From the NCBI GenBank assembly GCA_022653075.1, contig JALCSB010000002.1, forward strand, positions 1-64,000: a stretch of DNA of 64,000 nt, given 5' to 3'. The position numbers and the translations under genes were made by a program. This stretch comes from Intestinimonas sp. Lineage in GTDB: Bacteria > Bacillota > Clostridia > Oscillospirales > Oscillospiraceae. The notes under the pieces are model-generated. The model saw only the letters and a list, made by a program, of their open reading frames with translations. It was not told the DNA's origin and made no database searches. Positions 49,260 through 57,062 of the stretch are shown one piece after another (position 1 is the first letter of the stretch; every line of letters starts with the position of its first letter).

Positions 49260-49848
49260 GAAGTCCGCGCTGCGCTCCCACCTGGCCGCGCGGCCACCTT
49301 ACCACTACGGGGAGCTGCTCTGGGCTTTTCTGTCTCTGCCGGAGGTGGGACGCGCCGAAACGCTGTTGCTTTTTTTCGGTGTAAAACGGGAGCCGGACAC
49401 CCGGTTCGTTATCTCCGCGCTGCTGGCCCGGGGTAAACGGGTAGCCCTGCCCCGCTGCCTGCCCGGTAGGCAAATGGAGGCACGCAGGATCTCCGGTTTG
49501 TCACAGCTCAAGCCCGGAACCTATGGCATCCCGGAGCCGGATACCGTCTGTCCCATTATCCCCCGCGATGAGATCGACCTTATTTTAGTTCCCGGACTGT
49601 GCTGCGACCGAGCGGGTTATCGTCTGGGACACGGCGGCGGCTACTATGACCGTTATCTGGCTGGTTTTCGCGGTTTGACCGCGTTTTTGTGCCCCCCTCC
49701 TCTTCTTCAGGAGCATGTCCCCCATGATGTGCGGGATGTACCGATGGAATTGATTCTGACCGGGCCCGGCAGAGAAATACGGCCACGGGGCGGAGCATAC
49801 TGCTCCGCCCCGTGCGGTGGGAGAAAGAGTTCCTGCTCGGCTAAGTAG
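49210..49848 (+). CDS. 5-formyltetrahydrofolate cyclo-ligase
   Basis: A 212-residue enzyme that turns 5-formyl-THF into methenyl-THF with ATP. RLGHGGGYYDRYL is the hallmark; TLLLFFGVKREPDTRFVISALLARGKRVALPRC and DLILVPGLCCDRAGY support it. Two starts are possible: GTG at 49210, eight bases after GGAGG, or ATG at 49240, which fits family length better but has no ribosome site; I kept the former. The gene overlaps the DJ-1 gene. The last 20 residues are encoded by a GC-rich hairpin and are probably not conserved. Confidence 0.9.
   Translation: MPKLQPAFEKMSTITAEKSALRSHLAARPPYHYGELLWAFLSLPEVGRAETLLLFFGVKREPDTRFVISALLARGKRVALPRCLPGRQMEARRISGLSQLKPGTYGIPEPDTVCPIIPRDEIDLILVPGLCCDRAGYRLGHGGGYYDRYLAGFRGLTAFLCPPPLLQEHVPHDVRDVPMELILTGPGREIRPRGGAYCSAPCGGRKSSCSAK
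49784..49814 (+). terminator. hairpin inside the end of the cyclo-ligase gene
   Basis: CACGGGGCGGAGCA (49784-49797) pairs perfectly with TGCTCCGCCCCGTG (49801-49814). It has no U-tract and lies 34 bases before the stop codon. It may be an mRNA 3' barrier or a relic terminator read through by the frame. Confidence 0.5.
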
Positions 49849-49849
49849 C

Positions 49850-50005
49850 TTAGCAGCAGCCATCGCCGCCATTGTTATTACAGCCGCAGCCACCGCAGCC
49901 ACAGTTATTGAAGCCGCCGCACCCGCCGCCGCAGCCGCAGCAGCAGCAGAGGATGATAATGATCAGGACGATCCAGAGACAGCCGCTTCCATTACCAAAG
50001 CACAT
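49850..50005 (-). CDS. 51-residue cysteine-rich membrane peptide
   Basis: A short leftward gene that is easily missed because the opposite strand reads as poly-alanine. The product starts MCFGNGSGCLWIVLIIIILC, then CCCGCGGGCGGFNNCGCGGC and GCNNNGGDGCC: 14 Cys in 51 residues. One hydrophobic helix (residues 10-19) is followed by a Cys/Gly/Asn tail. GAGGTG is nine bases before the ATG. Clostridia carry similar peptides, sometimes annotated as chorion-like high-cysteine proteins; their role is unknown. Spore coat, metal binding or membrane signalling are guesses. It converges with the cyclo-ligase gene, one base apart. Confidence 0.72.
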   Translation of the reverse strand: MCFGNGSGCLWIVLIIIILCCCCGCGGGCGGFNNCGCGGCGCNNNGGDGCC

Positions 50006-50106
50006 TCGTGTGTTCACCTCACTTCTTTCTGACTGCGCTATCCTATGCGCGGCCAGAAAAAGTGGTTCCGGCCAACGGCATGTCTTATCTCAGTAAGGAG
50101 TGTACT

Positions 50107-51255
50107 ATGGAAGAAAAGAAACGTTCCTCCGGCGGACGCCGAGTGCAGCAGCAGCCCGCTCACACCAGTTCCCGAACTTCATCCGGCCGAGCAAGCCGCG
50201 CCAAGAAAAGCAGGACCTTTAATACGTTTGTCTATGTGCTTTTCGTCATCGGCATTTCCACCGTGTTGGCCACGCTTATCTGGATTACCGCCAACGATGC
50301 GCTGGCTTTGAATAAAGAGCCTCACACCGCCGTAATTACCGTCACGGACGATGAGTCTTTCGGAAATGTGGTCCGTGACCTTAAAGAAAACGGAATTATT
50401 AGTTACAAATCCGCATTTCGGTTTTATTCCATGTTTTCCAAGGCCGACCAAAAAATCGTGGCCGGCACCTACGAACTGAATACCGATATGGACTACCGCG
50501 CCATTGTCACCAATATGAGCGCCCGCTCAGCCACCCGCGTAGAGGTTTCCGTAACCATCCCGGAGGGCTACACGGTGGCCCAGATCTTTCAGAAGCTGCA
50601 GGACGAGGGTGTCTCCACGGTGGACAAGCTCAACGACATGGCCGCCAACCACGATTACGCGTTTTCTTTCCTTCAGGATATTCCGCTGGGTAATTCCACC
50701 CGTTTGGAGGGCTATCTCTTCCCTGACACCTACGATTTTTACATGGGGGAGGACCCCAAAACTATCATTAACAAGATGCTGGTGAACTTCGACGCAAAGG
50801 TCACCGACGAGATGCGGCAGGATATCGCCGACAGCGGCCGCACGGTATCGGAGATTGTCAACGTCGCCTCCATTATCGAAAAAGAGACCGACGGTACTGA
50901 CCGTGACAAGATCGCTTCGGTTATCTATAACCGGCTGAATCATCCCAAGGCCGCCACCGCCGGCTACCTCAACATCGATGCCACCATCTATTATGTAACG
51001 GGCCGTCTGGTAACCCAAGACGATTATAAGAACGTGGACAGCCCCTATAATACCTACCTTTACAAGGGCCTGCCCGCGGGTCCAATCTCCGATCCCGGCA
51101 TGGCTTCCATCAAGGCGGCCATGAACCCGGCCAACACCAGCTACTATTATTACGCGCTGGGTGACGACGAAAAGCACCATTTCTTCAAAACCTATTCTGC
51201 GTTCCAGAGTTTTCTGAGTTCCCAGAAAAGCAGCGGAAGTGCGGGCAATGGCTGA
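50107..51255 (+). CDS. mltG: endolytic transglycosylase MltG
   Basis: A 382-residue YceG-fold enzyme that cuts growing glycan strands and so sets their length. A basic Ser-rich cytoplasmic start precedes a membrane helix (VYVLFVIGISTVLATLIWITA, about residues 41-61). A LysM-like part follows (DESFGNVVRDLKENGIISYKSAFRFYS); the catalytic domain has LEGYLFPDTYDF, VASIIEKETDGTDRDKIASVIYNRL with the active Glu, and YNTYLYKGLPAGPISDPG. GGAG lies before the ATG. It overlaps the U32 gene, an order also seen in Bacillus (yrrL-yrrN-yrrO region). Confidence 0.95.
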   Translation: MEEKKRSSGGRRVQQQPAHTSSRTSSGRASRAKKSRTFNTFVYVLFVIGISTVLATLIWITANDALALNKEPHTAVITVTDDESFGNVVRDLKENGIISYKSAFRFYSMFSKADQKIVAGTYELNTDMDYRAIVTNMSARSATRVEVSVTIPEGYTVAQIFQKLQDEGVSTVDKLNDMAANHDYAFSFLQDIPLGNSTRLEGYLFPDTYDFYMGEDPKTIINKMLVNFDAKVTDEMRQDIADSGRTVSEIVNVASIIEKETDGTDRDKIASVIYNRLNHPKAATAGYLNIDATIYYVTGRLVTQDDYKNVDSPYNTYLYKGLPAGPISDPGMASIKAAMNPANTSYYYYALGDDEKHHFFKTYSAFQSFLSSQKSSGSAGNG

Positions 51256-52486
51256 GCAGCGAAAAAACGGCATACCGGAGCTGCTGGCCCCGGCAGGCGA
51301 CCGGGAGCGTTTAACCATGGCGGTGGCCTATGGGGCCAATGCCGTCTATCTGGCGGGGGCCCGGTTTGGCATGCGGGCTTTTGCGGGAAACTTTAGCCCC
51401 GAGGAACTGGCAGAGGCTGTAGCGTTGTGCCATGCCCACGGCGTCATGGTGCATGTAACCTGCAACACCATGCCACGGAATGGTGAGGTGGATCACCTGC
51501 CCGAATGGCTGTCCTATCTGGACTCCATTGGTGTAGACGCCATCATTCTGGCCGATTTGGGCGTGTTCCGGATGGCGCAGCGGTACGCCCCACACGCCAA
51601 GCTGCATGTGAGCACGCAGGCGGGCGTCACCAATTATCAGGCGGCCCGCGCATGGTACGACCTGGGTGCCTCCCGGGTCATCCTGGCCCGGGAACTCTCG
51701 CTGGAGGAAGTAACCGAGCTGCGCGCCCGAACTCCAAAGGAACTGGAAGTGGAGGCTTTTGTCCACGGGGCGATGTGTGTATCTTACTCCGGCCGCTGCC
51801 TTTTATCCAACTATATGACGGGCCGGGACGCAAGCCGGGGCGCCTGCGCGCAGCCCTGCCGCTATCAATACGCGCTGATGGAGGAGAAGCGCCCCGGCGA
51901 GTACTTTCCGGTCTATGAAGAAAACGGGGAAACCTTTATTATGAACAGCCGGGACATGTGCATGATCGACCATATCCCCGACCTGATTGCCGCCGGTGTG
52001 AACTCTCTGAAAATCGAGGGGCGCGCCAAAAGCGCTTATTACACGGCGGTGGTCACCAGCGCCTACCGCCACGCGCTGGATGCTGCGGCGGCCGGCGTTC
52101 CTCTGGACTCCTTCTGGCGGGACGAGGTGGAAAAGGTCAGTCACCGGCACTACTCCACCGGCTTCTGGTATGGCCAGCCTGGCCAGTTTACGGGAGATGC
52201 CCGGTATATCCGGGACTATCAGGTATGCGCGCTGGTGGAATCCTGTGCGCAGGACGGCACGGCCCTTCTCTCCCTACGCAACAAGTTCTCCGCCGGAGAC
52301 AGTCTGGAACTGGTGGGACCGGATACCGTGCCTCGCTCCTTCATTGCCCCCACTATGGCCGAACCGGACGGTACGCCCCTTCTCCAGCCGCGCACCCCCC
52401 GGATGCGGTTTACCATGCATCTTCCCTGTCAGGTACCCGCTCTGTCCCTAATTCGCCGCCGGGTGGATCTGACGCCCCGGAATTGA
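51248..52486 (+). CDS. U32 peptidase-family protein (TrhP-like)
   Basis: A 412-residue U32 protein. ELLAPAGDRERLTMAVAYGANAVYLAG is the family opening; FVHGAMCVSYSGRCLLSNYMTGRDASRGACAQPCRYQY carries the Cys set of the likely Fe-S cluster, and NSRDMCMIDHIPDLIAAGVNSLKIEGRAKS follows. In Bacillus and E. coli the closest proteins (TrhP) hydroxylate U34 of certain tRNAs rather than cut proteins. The neighbouring mltG matches the Bacillus order. The ATG at 51248 lies inside the mltG stop region, eight bases after GGAAG. Confidence 0.9.
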   Translation: MAEQRKNGIPELLAPAGDRERLTMAVAYGANAVYLAGARFGMRAFAGNFSPEELAEAVALCHAHGVMVHVTCNTMPRNGEVDHLPEWLSYLDSIGVDAIILADLGVFRMAQRYAPHAKLHVSTQAGVTNYQAARAWYDLGASRVILARELSLEEVTELRARTPKELEVEAFVHGAMCVSYSGRCLLSNYMTGRDASRGACAQPCRYQYALMEEKRPGEYFPVYEENGETFIMNSRDMCMIDHIPDLIAAGVNSLKIEGRAKSAYYTAVVTSAYRHALDAAAAGVPLDSFWRDEVEKVSHRHYSTGFWYGQPGQFTGDARYIRDYQVCALVESCAQDGTALLSLRNKFSAGDSLELVGPDTVPRSFIAPTMAEPDGTPLLQPRTPRMRFTMHLPCQVPALSLIRRRVDLTPRN

Positions 52487-52571
52487 GATAGAACCTGTCG
52501 TCTTGGACAAGCCTGTTGGAGCACAGCTCGTCAGGATTACGCCGTTCAGACGGCTGATCAGGAGGTATTCC

Positions 52572-53240
52572 ATGAATATTTTTGATATTATGGGCCCCAT
52601 TATGGTTGGGCCGTCGTCTTCTCATACGGCGGGCGCAGCCAGGATCGGGTATATCGCCCGCCGTCTGCTGGGCTGCCAGCCCGCCCGGGCAGAAATTCTG
52701 CTCCACGGATCCTTTGCCGCCACCGGTCAGGGCCACGGCACCGACCGCGCGCTGGTGGCCGGACTGCTGGGTATGGCGCCCGACGACCCCCGGCTCCCGG
52801 CCAGCTTCGAGCTGGCCCATAAGGCCGGCATGGTGTTTTCTATCAGCAACACCGTACTGCGGGGCGCCCACCCCAATACTGTGCTGCTCCGGCTCTCGGA
52901 CGGAGCAGGGCAGACTGTCGAGGTAAACGCCTCTTCCCTGGGGGGCGGCCGAATCCGCGTTAACGCCATTGACGGCATGGAAGCCACCTTCACCGGTGAC
53001 TATCCCACCCTGATTATCCGAAACGAGGACCGGCCGGGCCAGGTGGCGGAGGTCGCCTCCCTTTTGTCCTGGCGGGGCGTTAACATCGCCACGATGCAGC
53101 TTTACCGGGACAAACGCGGCGGCTTGGCCGTTATGGTCATCGAAAGCGACCAGCCCATCCAGCAGAATATGATTGAAGTGCTGCGCACCTCTCCCGGTAT
53201 GGTGCGCGTAACCTATTTGAATCCGGAAAGGGGGAACTGA
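52572..53240 (+). CDS. sdaAB: L-serine dehydratase, beta subunit
   Basis: A 222-residue subunit of the oxygen-sensitive iron-sulfur L-serine dehydratase, which makes pyruvate and ammonia. NIFDIMGPIMVGPSSSHTAGAARIG is diagnostic. The C-terminal 70 residues form an ACT domain (TLIIRNEDRPGQVAEVASLLSWRGVNIATMQLYR) that likely binds serine. AGGAGG precedes the ATG at 52572. Two bases separate it from sdaAA. Confidence 0.95.
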   Translation: MNIFDIMGPIMVGPSSSHTAGAARIGYIARRLLGCQPARAEILLHGSFAATGQGHGTDRALVAGLLGMAPDDPRLPASFELAHKAGMVFSISNTVLRGAHPNTVLLRLSDGAGQTVEVNASSLGGGRIRVNAIDGMEATFTGDYPTLIIRNEDRPGQVAEVASLLSWRGVNIATMQLYRDKRGGLAVMVIESDQPIQQNMIEVLRTSPGMVRVTYLNPERGN

Positions 53241-53242
53241 CC

Positions 53243-54109
53243 ATGGCGTTCCATTCTGTAGAGGCGCTCTGTACCGCTGCCGGGGCCGTCCCCCTTTGGG
53301 AAGCCGTCCTGCTGGACGACTGTCAGGACCGGGGGGTTGCACGGGACGCCTCGTTTTCCCGCATGGCCGCGCTCTGGGAGGCCATGAAGCAGTCTGTCCG
53401 GGACTATGACCCTGACAAACGTTCCGCCTGCGGCCTAACCGGAGGAACCGGTGCACAGGTGGAGCAGGCCGCCGTAGGACTGATGAGCCCCTTCGTCACC
53501 GCTGTCATGTCCACCGCCCTAAAGGTGGGCGAGTGCAACGCCTGCATGGGCCGTATCGTAGCAGCGCCCACGGCCGGCGCCAGCGGCGTGCTTCCCGCAG
53601 TTCTGCTCCCTATGCAGAAGGCCCGCGGTTTTTCTGACGAGGAGGCAGTGCGCGCGCTGTTCGTAGCCGCCGGTTTCGGGCAGGTTATCGCAACCCGCGC
53701 CTCCATCGCGGGGGCGGAGGGAGGCTGTCAGGCCGAGATTGGTTCCGCCTCCGCCATGGGGGCCGCCGCGCTGGTAAGTCTTATGGGCGGCACGCCGGAG
53801 CAGATGTCGTTCGCCTGCGCCAGCGCGCTTCAAAATCTAATGGGATTGGTATGTGACCCCGTGGCGGGTCTGGTGGAGCTGCCCTGTGTTCGGCGCAATG
53901 TGATCGGCTCCCTCAATGCTCTTGCCGCCGCCGAGCTGGCTCTCGCCGGGGTACGCAACGTAATTCCCTGCGACGAGGTCATCGACGCCATGCGTGCCGT
54001 GGGCGACAGTCTTCCCTCCTCTCTGCGCGAGACTGGCGGGGGTGGTCTCGCCGCCACCCCCACAGGGCGGCACATCGCGGAGATGTTATCCGGCCACACC
54101 CAGAACTAA
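53243..54109 (+). CDS. sdaAA: L-serine dehydratase, alpha subunit
   Basis: A 288-residue catalytic subunit with the [4Fe-4S] cluster. Cysteines in VGECNACMGRIVAAPTAGASGVLPA, GAEGGCQAEIGSASAMGAAALV and GLVCDPVAGLVELPCVRRN match the family. With sdaAB it feeds pyruvate to PFL or pyruvate carboxylase, both encoded in this window. It starts two bases after sdaAB, whose end supplies the GGGGG ribosome site. Confidence 0.95.
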   Translation: MAFHSVEALCTAAGAVPLWEAVLLDDCQDRGVARDASFSRMAALWEAMKQSVRDYDPDKRSACGLTGGTGAQVEQAAVGLMSPFVTAVMSTALKVGECNACMGRIVAAPTAGASGVLPAVLLPMQKARGFSDEEAVRALFVAAGFGQVIATRASIAGAEGGCQAEIGSASAMGAAALVSLMGGTPEQMSFACASALQNLMGLVCDPVAGLVELPCVRRNVIGSLNALAAAELALAGVRNVIPCDEVIDAMRAVGDSLPSSLRETGGGGLAATPTGRHIAEMLSGHTQN

Positions 54110-54164
54110 TCGTCTATTTCCATAAAAAATGAACCGCAATGGATCATAAAGGAGTCGATGCTTC

Positions 54165-54533
54165 ATGCCGCAGTTTGCGCACTTCAATTTCAATGTGCTG
54201 GACCTGGAGCGCAGTGTCCGGTTTTACCGGGAGGCGCTCGGGCTTACACCCGTTAGGACCCATGAGGCGGCCGACGGTTCCTTCCGGCTGGTTTATCTGA
54301 GTGACGGCGCTACGGAGTTTGAGTTAGAGCTCACCTGGCTGCGGGATCACTCTAAGCCCTACGACCTGGGCGAGGACGAATTCCATCTGGCTTTTTCGGT
54401 GGACGACATGAAGGCCGCCCATAAAAAACATAAGGCCATGGACTGCATCTGTTTTGAAAATCCACAGATGGGAATCTATTTCATTGAAGACCCGGACGGG
54501 TACTGGCTGGAAATCATTCCGGCCAGGCGCTGA
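54165..54533 (+). CDS. VOC family protein (glyoxalase I-like)
   Basis: A 122-residue vicinal-oxygen-chelate protein of lactoylglutathione-lyase shape. FAHFNFNVLDLERSVRFYREALGLTPVR opens with the first metal His, FHLAFSVDDMKAAHKKH gives the second, and FIEDPDGYWLEIIPAR ends with the Glu ligand. Glutathione is generally lacking in Clostridia, so the thiol partner would be another one. AAAGGAG precedes the ATG. The acyltransferase gene starts one base after its stop codon. Confidence 0.88.
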   Translation: MPQFAHFNFNVLDLERSVRFYREALGLTPVRTHEAADGSFRLVYLSDGATEFELELTWLRDHSKPYDLGEDEFHLAFSVDDMKAAHKKHKAMDCICFENPQMGIYFIEDPDGYWLEIIPARR

Positions 54534-54534
54534 T

Positions 54535-55596
54535 ATGGCCCGTGAGGGGAGTGGGCGCGTCGCTTATGCCGACTTGCTGCGCGTTTTTGCCGCAACAGCG
54601 GTGATTGTACTGCACGTATCGGGCGGATGGCTCGGCGCAGTGTCCGTTGTCAGCTCCGATTTCGTCGTGCTGAACCTCTGGGATGGCCTGTGCCGCTGGT
54701 GCGTACCGGTATTTGTTATGCTCTCCGGCATGTTCCTGCTGGATCCCAAACACGCGCTTTCTCCGCCCTCCCTTCTGCGGCATATGCTCCGTCTGGCGGC
54801 GGCTTTTGTCTTCTGGGGTATGTTCTACCTGCTGCTGCACCGCTATCTGGAAAGCGGCTCTGTCTCCCTCACCGACTGGTCTGCCGCCTTTCACAGTCTG
54901 CTGCGGGGCAACACTGAACAGCACCTGTGGTTTCTCCCCATGATGCTTGGGCTTTATTTAATTACGCCTGTGCTCCGTGCCTTCGTGCAGGGAGCGCGGC
55001 AGGGGAGTTTCCTCTGGTTTTTTTTGCTGACGGCTGTGTTCACGTTCATCCTACCAACCCTGCTGGCCCTGCGCCCCAGTCAGACCCTCTCCCTGTGGTA
55101 TGGGCGGCTCCAGCTCCATCTGGTGCTGGGTTATGTGGGCTACTACGTGCTGGGTTATTATTTGCAGGCGTTTACCATCAATCGCTTTGTGGAGTATCTC
55201 ATCTACCTGTGTGGTGTGCTGGGCGCCGTGGGCACCGTATGGGGCACGCTGATACTTTCCCGTCGGGCCGGGGGGTTGGTGGACACACTGTACAGCTACT
55301 TCTCCCCCAATGTGGCCGCCATGGCGGTGGCGGTTCTGGTCCTGTCCCGGTATGTTTTGGGGGTCAGCGACGAACGGTCGCGGCGGGAGCATCTCAGCCG
55401 GGCCGCCGCCTACAGCTTCGGTGTCTATCTGGTCCATGTGGCGTTTCTCCTGTTGCTGCGCGAACACGGGCTGTCCACACCCTCCGTCGGTCCTTTGGCC
55501 GGAGTTCCGCTGGTGTCGCTGGCCATTCTGATTCCCAGTTTCTTCGTCTCCTGGCTGCTCCACCACATCCCTCTGGTGGGCCGATATCTGACCTGA
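54535..55596 (+). CDS. acyltransferase family 3 membrane protein
   Basis: A 353-residue protein with about ten helices of the OafA/acyltransferase 3 family, which moves acetyl or other acyl groups onto exported sugars. GRVAYADLLRVFAATAVIVLHVSGGW is the opening with the catalytic His; WCVPVFVMLSGMFLL and LWFLPMMLGLYLITPVLR are typical. It has no fused SGNH domain. It is followed at once by an MBOAT and a DHHW protein, and the three probably decorate one cell-surface polymer. Confidence 0.9.
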   Translation: MAREGSGRVAYADLLRVFAATAVIVLHVSGGWLGAVSVVSSDFVVLNLWDGLCRWCVPVFVMLSGMFLLDPKHALSPPSLLRHMLRLAAAFVFWGMFYLLLHRYLESGSVSLTDWSAAFHSLLRGNTEQHLWFLPMMLGLYLITPVLRAFVQGARQGSFLWFFLLTAVFTFILPTLLALRPSQTLSLWYGRLQLHLVLGYVGYYVLGYYLQAFTINRFVEYLIYLCGVLGAVGTVWGTLILSRRAGGLVDTLYSYFSPNVAAMAVAVLVLSRYVLGVSDERSRREHLSRAAAYSFGVYLVHVAFLLLLREHGLSTPSVGPLAGVPLVSLAILIPSFFVSWLLHHIPLVGRYLT

Positions 55597-55608
55597 GGGG
55601 GGCATTGC

Positions 55609-57027
55609 ATGCTGTTTTCCAGTTTAGTTTTTCTTTTCGCCTTTCTTCCCGCCGTCCTGCTGGGCTACTATGGAATCCTGCGCGGCATGCGGCGGGCGCA
55701 GAACGGTTTCCTGCTGCTGGCCTCCCTGTTGTTTTACGCTTGGGGTGAACCCTGGTTCGTCTTGGTCATGATGGGATCCATTCTGGCCAATTGTGGATTC
55801 GGCCTGTGGGTCCATACACGGAGGCTGTACCACCGTTCGGTCCGGGCGCCTGTGGTGGCCGCTGCGGCGTGCAATCTGGGGCTGCTTTTTGTTTTCAAAT
55901 ATCTGGCCTTTGTCCTGCAAAATTTAAATTTTCTAGGCTTCGGCTTCCCGGTTCCGGAACTGGGCCTTCCTATCGGCATCTCCTTTTTTACCTTTCAGGC
56001 CCTGTCTTATGTTCTGGACGTGGCCACGGGTCGGGCGGAGGTTCAGCGCAGCCCCTTTCGGCTGGGGCTTTATATCTCTTTCTTCCCGCAGCTCATTGCC
56101 GGGCCAATTGTGAAATACGCCACCGTGGCGCGGGCACTTTCGGACCGTCGGGAAAACTGGGGGGATTTTTCTTCCGGCTGCTGCCGTTTTGTTGTGGGGC
56201 TTGGGAAAAAGGTTCTGCTGGCCAATCAGCTGGCCGTGGTGACTGACGCCGCTTGGAATACCCTCCCCTCCGGGCTTTCTGTTTCCATGGCCTGGCTGGG
56301 CGCGGCGTGCTACACCCTTCAGATCTACTATGACTTTTCCGGCTATTCCGACATGGCCATCGGCCTGGGCCGCATGTTCGGATTCCATTTTGATGAAAAC
56401 TTCCGCCACCCCTATGCCTCCGTCTCCGTTACGGAATTCTGGCGGCGGTGGCATATCTCCCTGTCGCAGTGGTTCCGGGATTACGTCTATATCCCCTTAG
56501 GCGGGAACCGGGCCGGCCGGGAAAAGCTGCTGCGCAACCTGTTCGTGGTGTGGCTGCTGACCGGCATATGGCACGGTGCCAACTGGACCTTTCTCCTGTG
56601 GGGTCTGCTCTATTTCGTTCTGCTGTGCTTAGAAAAATTTTTTGGCCTGGGCAGGGGCTGGCCAAGCGGTATCGGCTGGCTGTACACAATTTTGATGGTG
56701 AATTTTGCGTGGGTCCTGTTCCGGGCGGACAACCTTCCCGCCGCCGGTCGGTATCTGGCCGCCATGTTCGGCGCAGGCGGCGCAGGGGGAAACGCCCTCT
56801 TCTATCTTCAGGAAAACGCCGTCGTTCTTACACTAGCTCTCTTGTTCTCCCTTCCCCTGGCGGATCGGCTCTCTGAAACGGTGGAACCTTGGCTGTGGAA
56901 AAACGCCCCCCATGTGCTGCCCATGTGGGGGGCGGCATACGGCATTTGTCTGGCGCTGATCTTGCTTGCGGCAACATCTCTGCTGGTCAAAGGGACTTAT
57001 AATCCGTTTATATACTTTAATTTTTGA
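55609..57027 (+). CDS. MBOAT O-acyltransferase (AlgI/DltB type)
   Basis: A 472-residue membrane-bound O-acyltransferase with about 11 helices. ISFFTFQALSYVLDVATGRAE, the YYDFSGYSDMAIGLGRMFGFHFDENFRHPYASVSVTEFWRRWHISLSQWFRDYVYIPLGGNR core, and the catalytic His in LTGIWHGANWTFLLWG match AlgI of the alginate acetylation system. No acyl-carrier gene of the DltC kind is near, so the AlgI role (acetyl transfer to an exported glycan) is more likely than D-alanylation. It lies 12 bases after the acyltransferase gene. Confidence 0.93.
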   Translation: MLFSSLVFLFAFLPAVLLGYYGILRGMRRAQNGFLLLASLLFYAWGEPWFVLVMMGSILANCGFGLWVHTRRLYHRSVRAPVVAAAACNLGLLFVFKYLAFVLQNLNFLGFGFPVPELGLPIGISFFTFQALSYVLDVATGRAEVQRSPFRLGLYISFFPQLIAGPIVKYATVARALSDRRENWGDFSSGCCRFVVGLGKKVLLANQLAVVTDAAWNTLPSGLSVSMAWLGAACYTLQIYYDFSGYSDMAIGLGRMFGFHFDENFRHPYASVSVTEFWRRWHISLSQWFRDYVYIPLGGNRAGREKLLRNLFVVWLLTGIWHGANWTFLLWGLLYFVLLCLEKFFGLGRGWPSGIGWLYTILMVNFAWVLFRADNLPAAGRYLAAMFGAGGAGGNALFYLQENAVVLTLALLFSLPLADRLSETVEPWLWKNAPHVLPMWGAAYGICLALILLAATSLLVKGTYNPFIYFNF

Positions 57028-57062
57028 TCTAACCGGATTGGTTGGCAAAAGGAGGCTTTCCC

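Noticed and set aside
49817-50032. Poly-alanine frame on the + strand
   Set aside because: It is the reverse complement of GC-rich Cys/Gly codons of the small peptide gene at 49850-50005.
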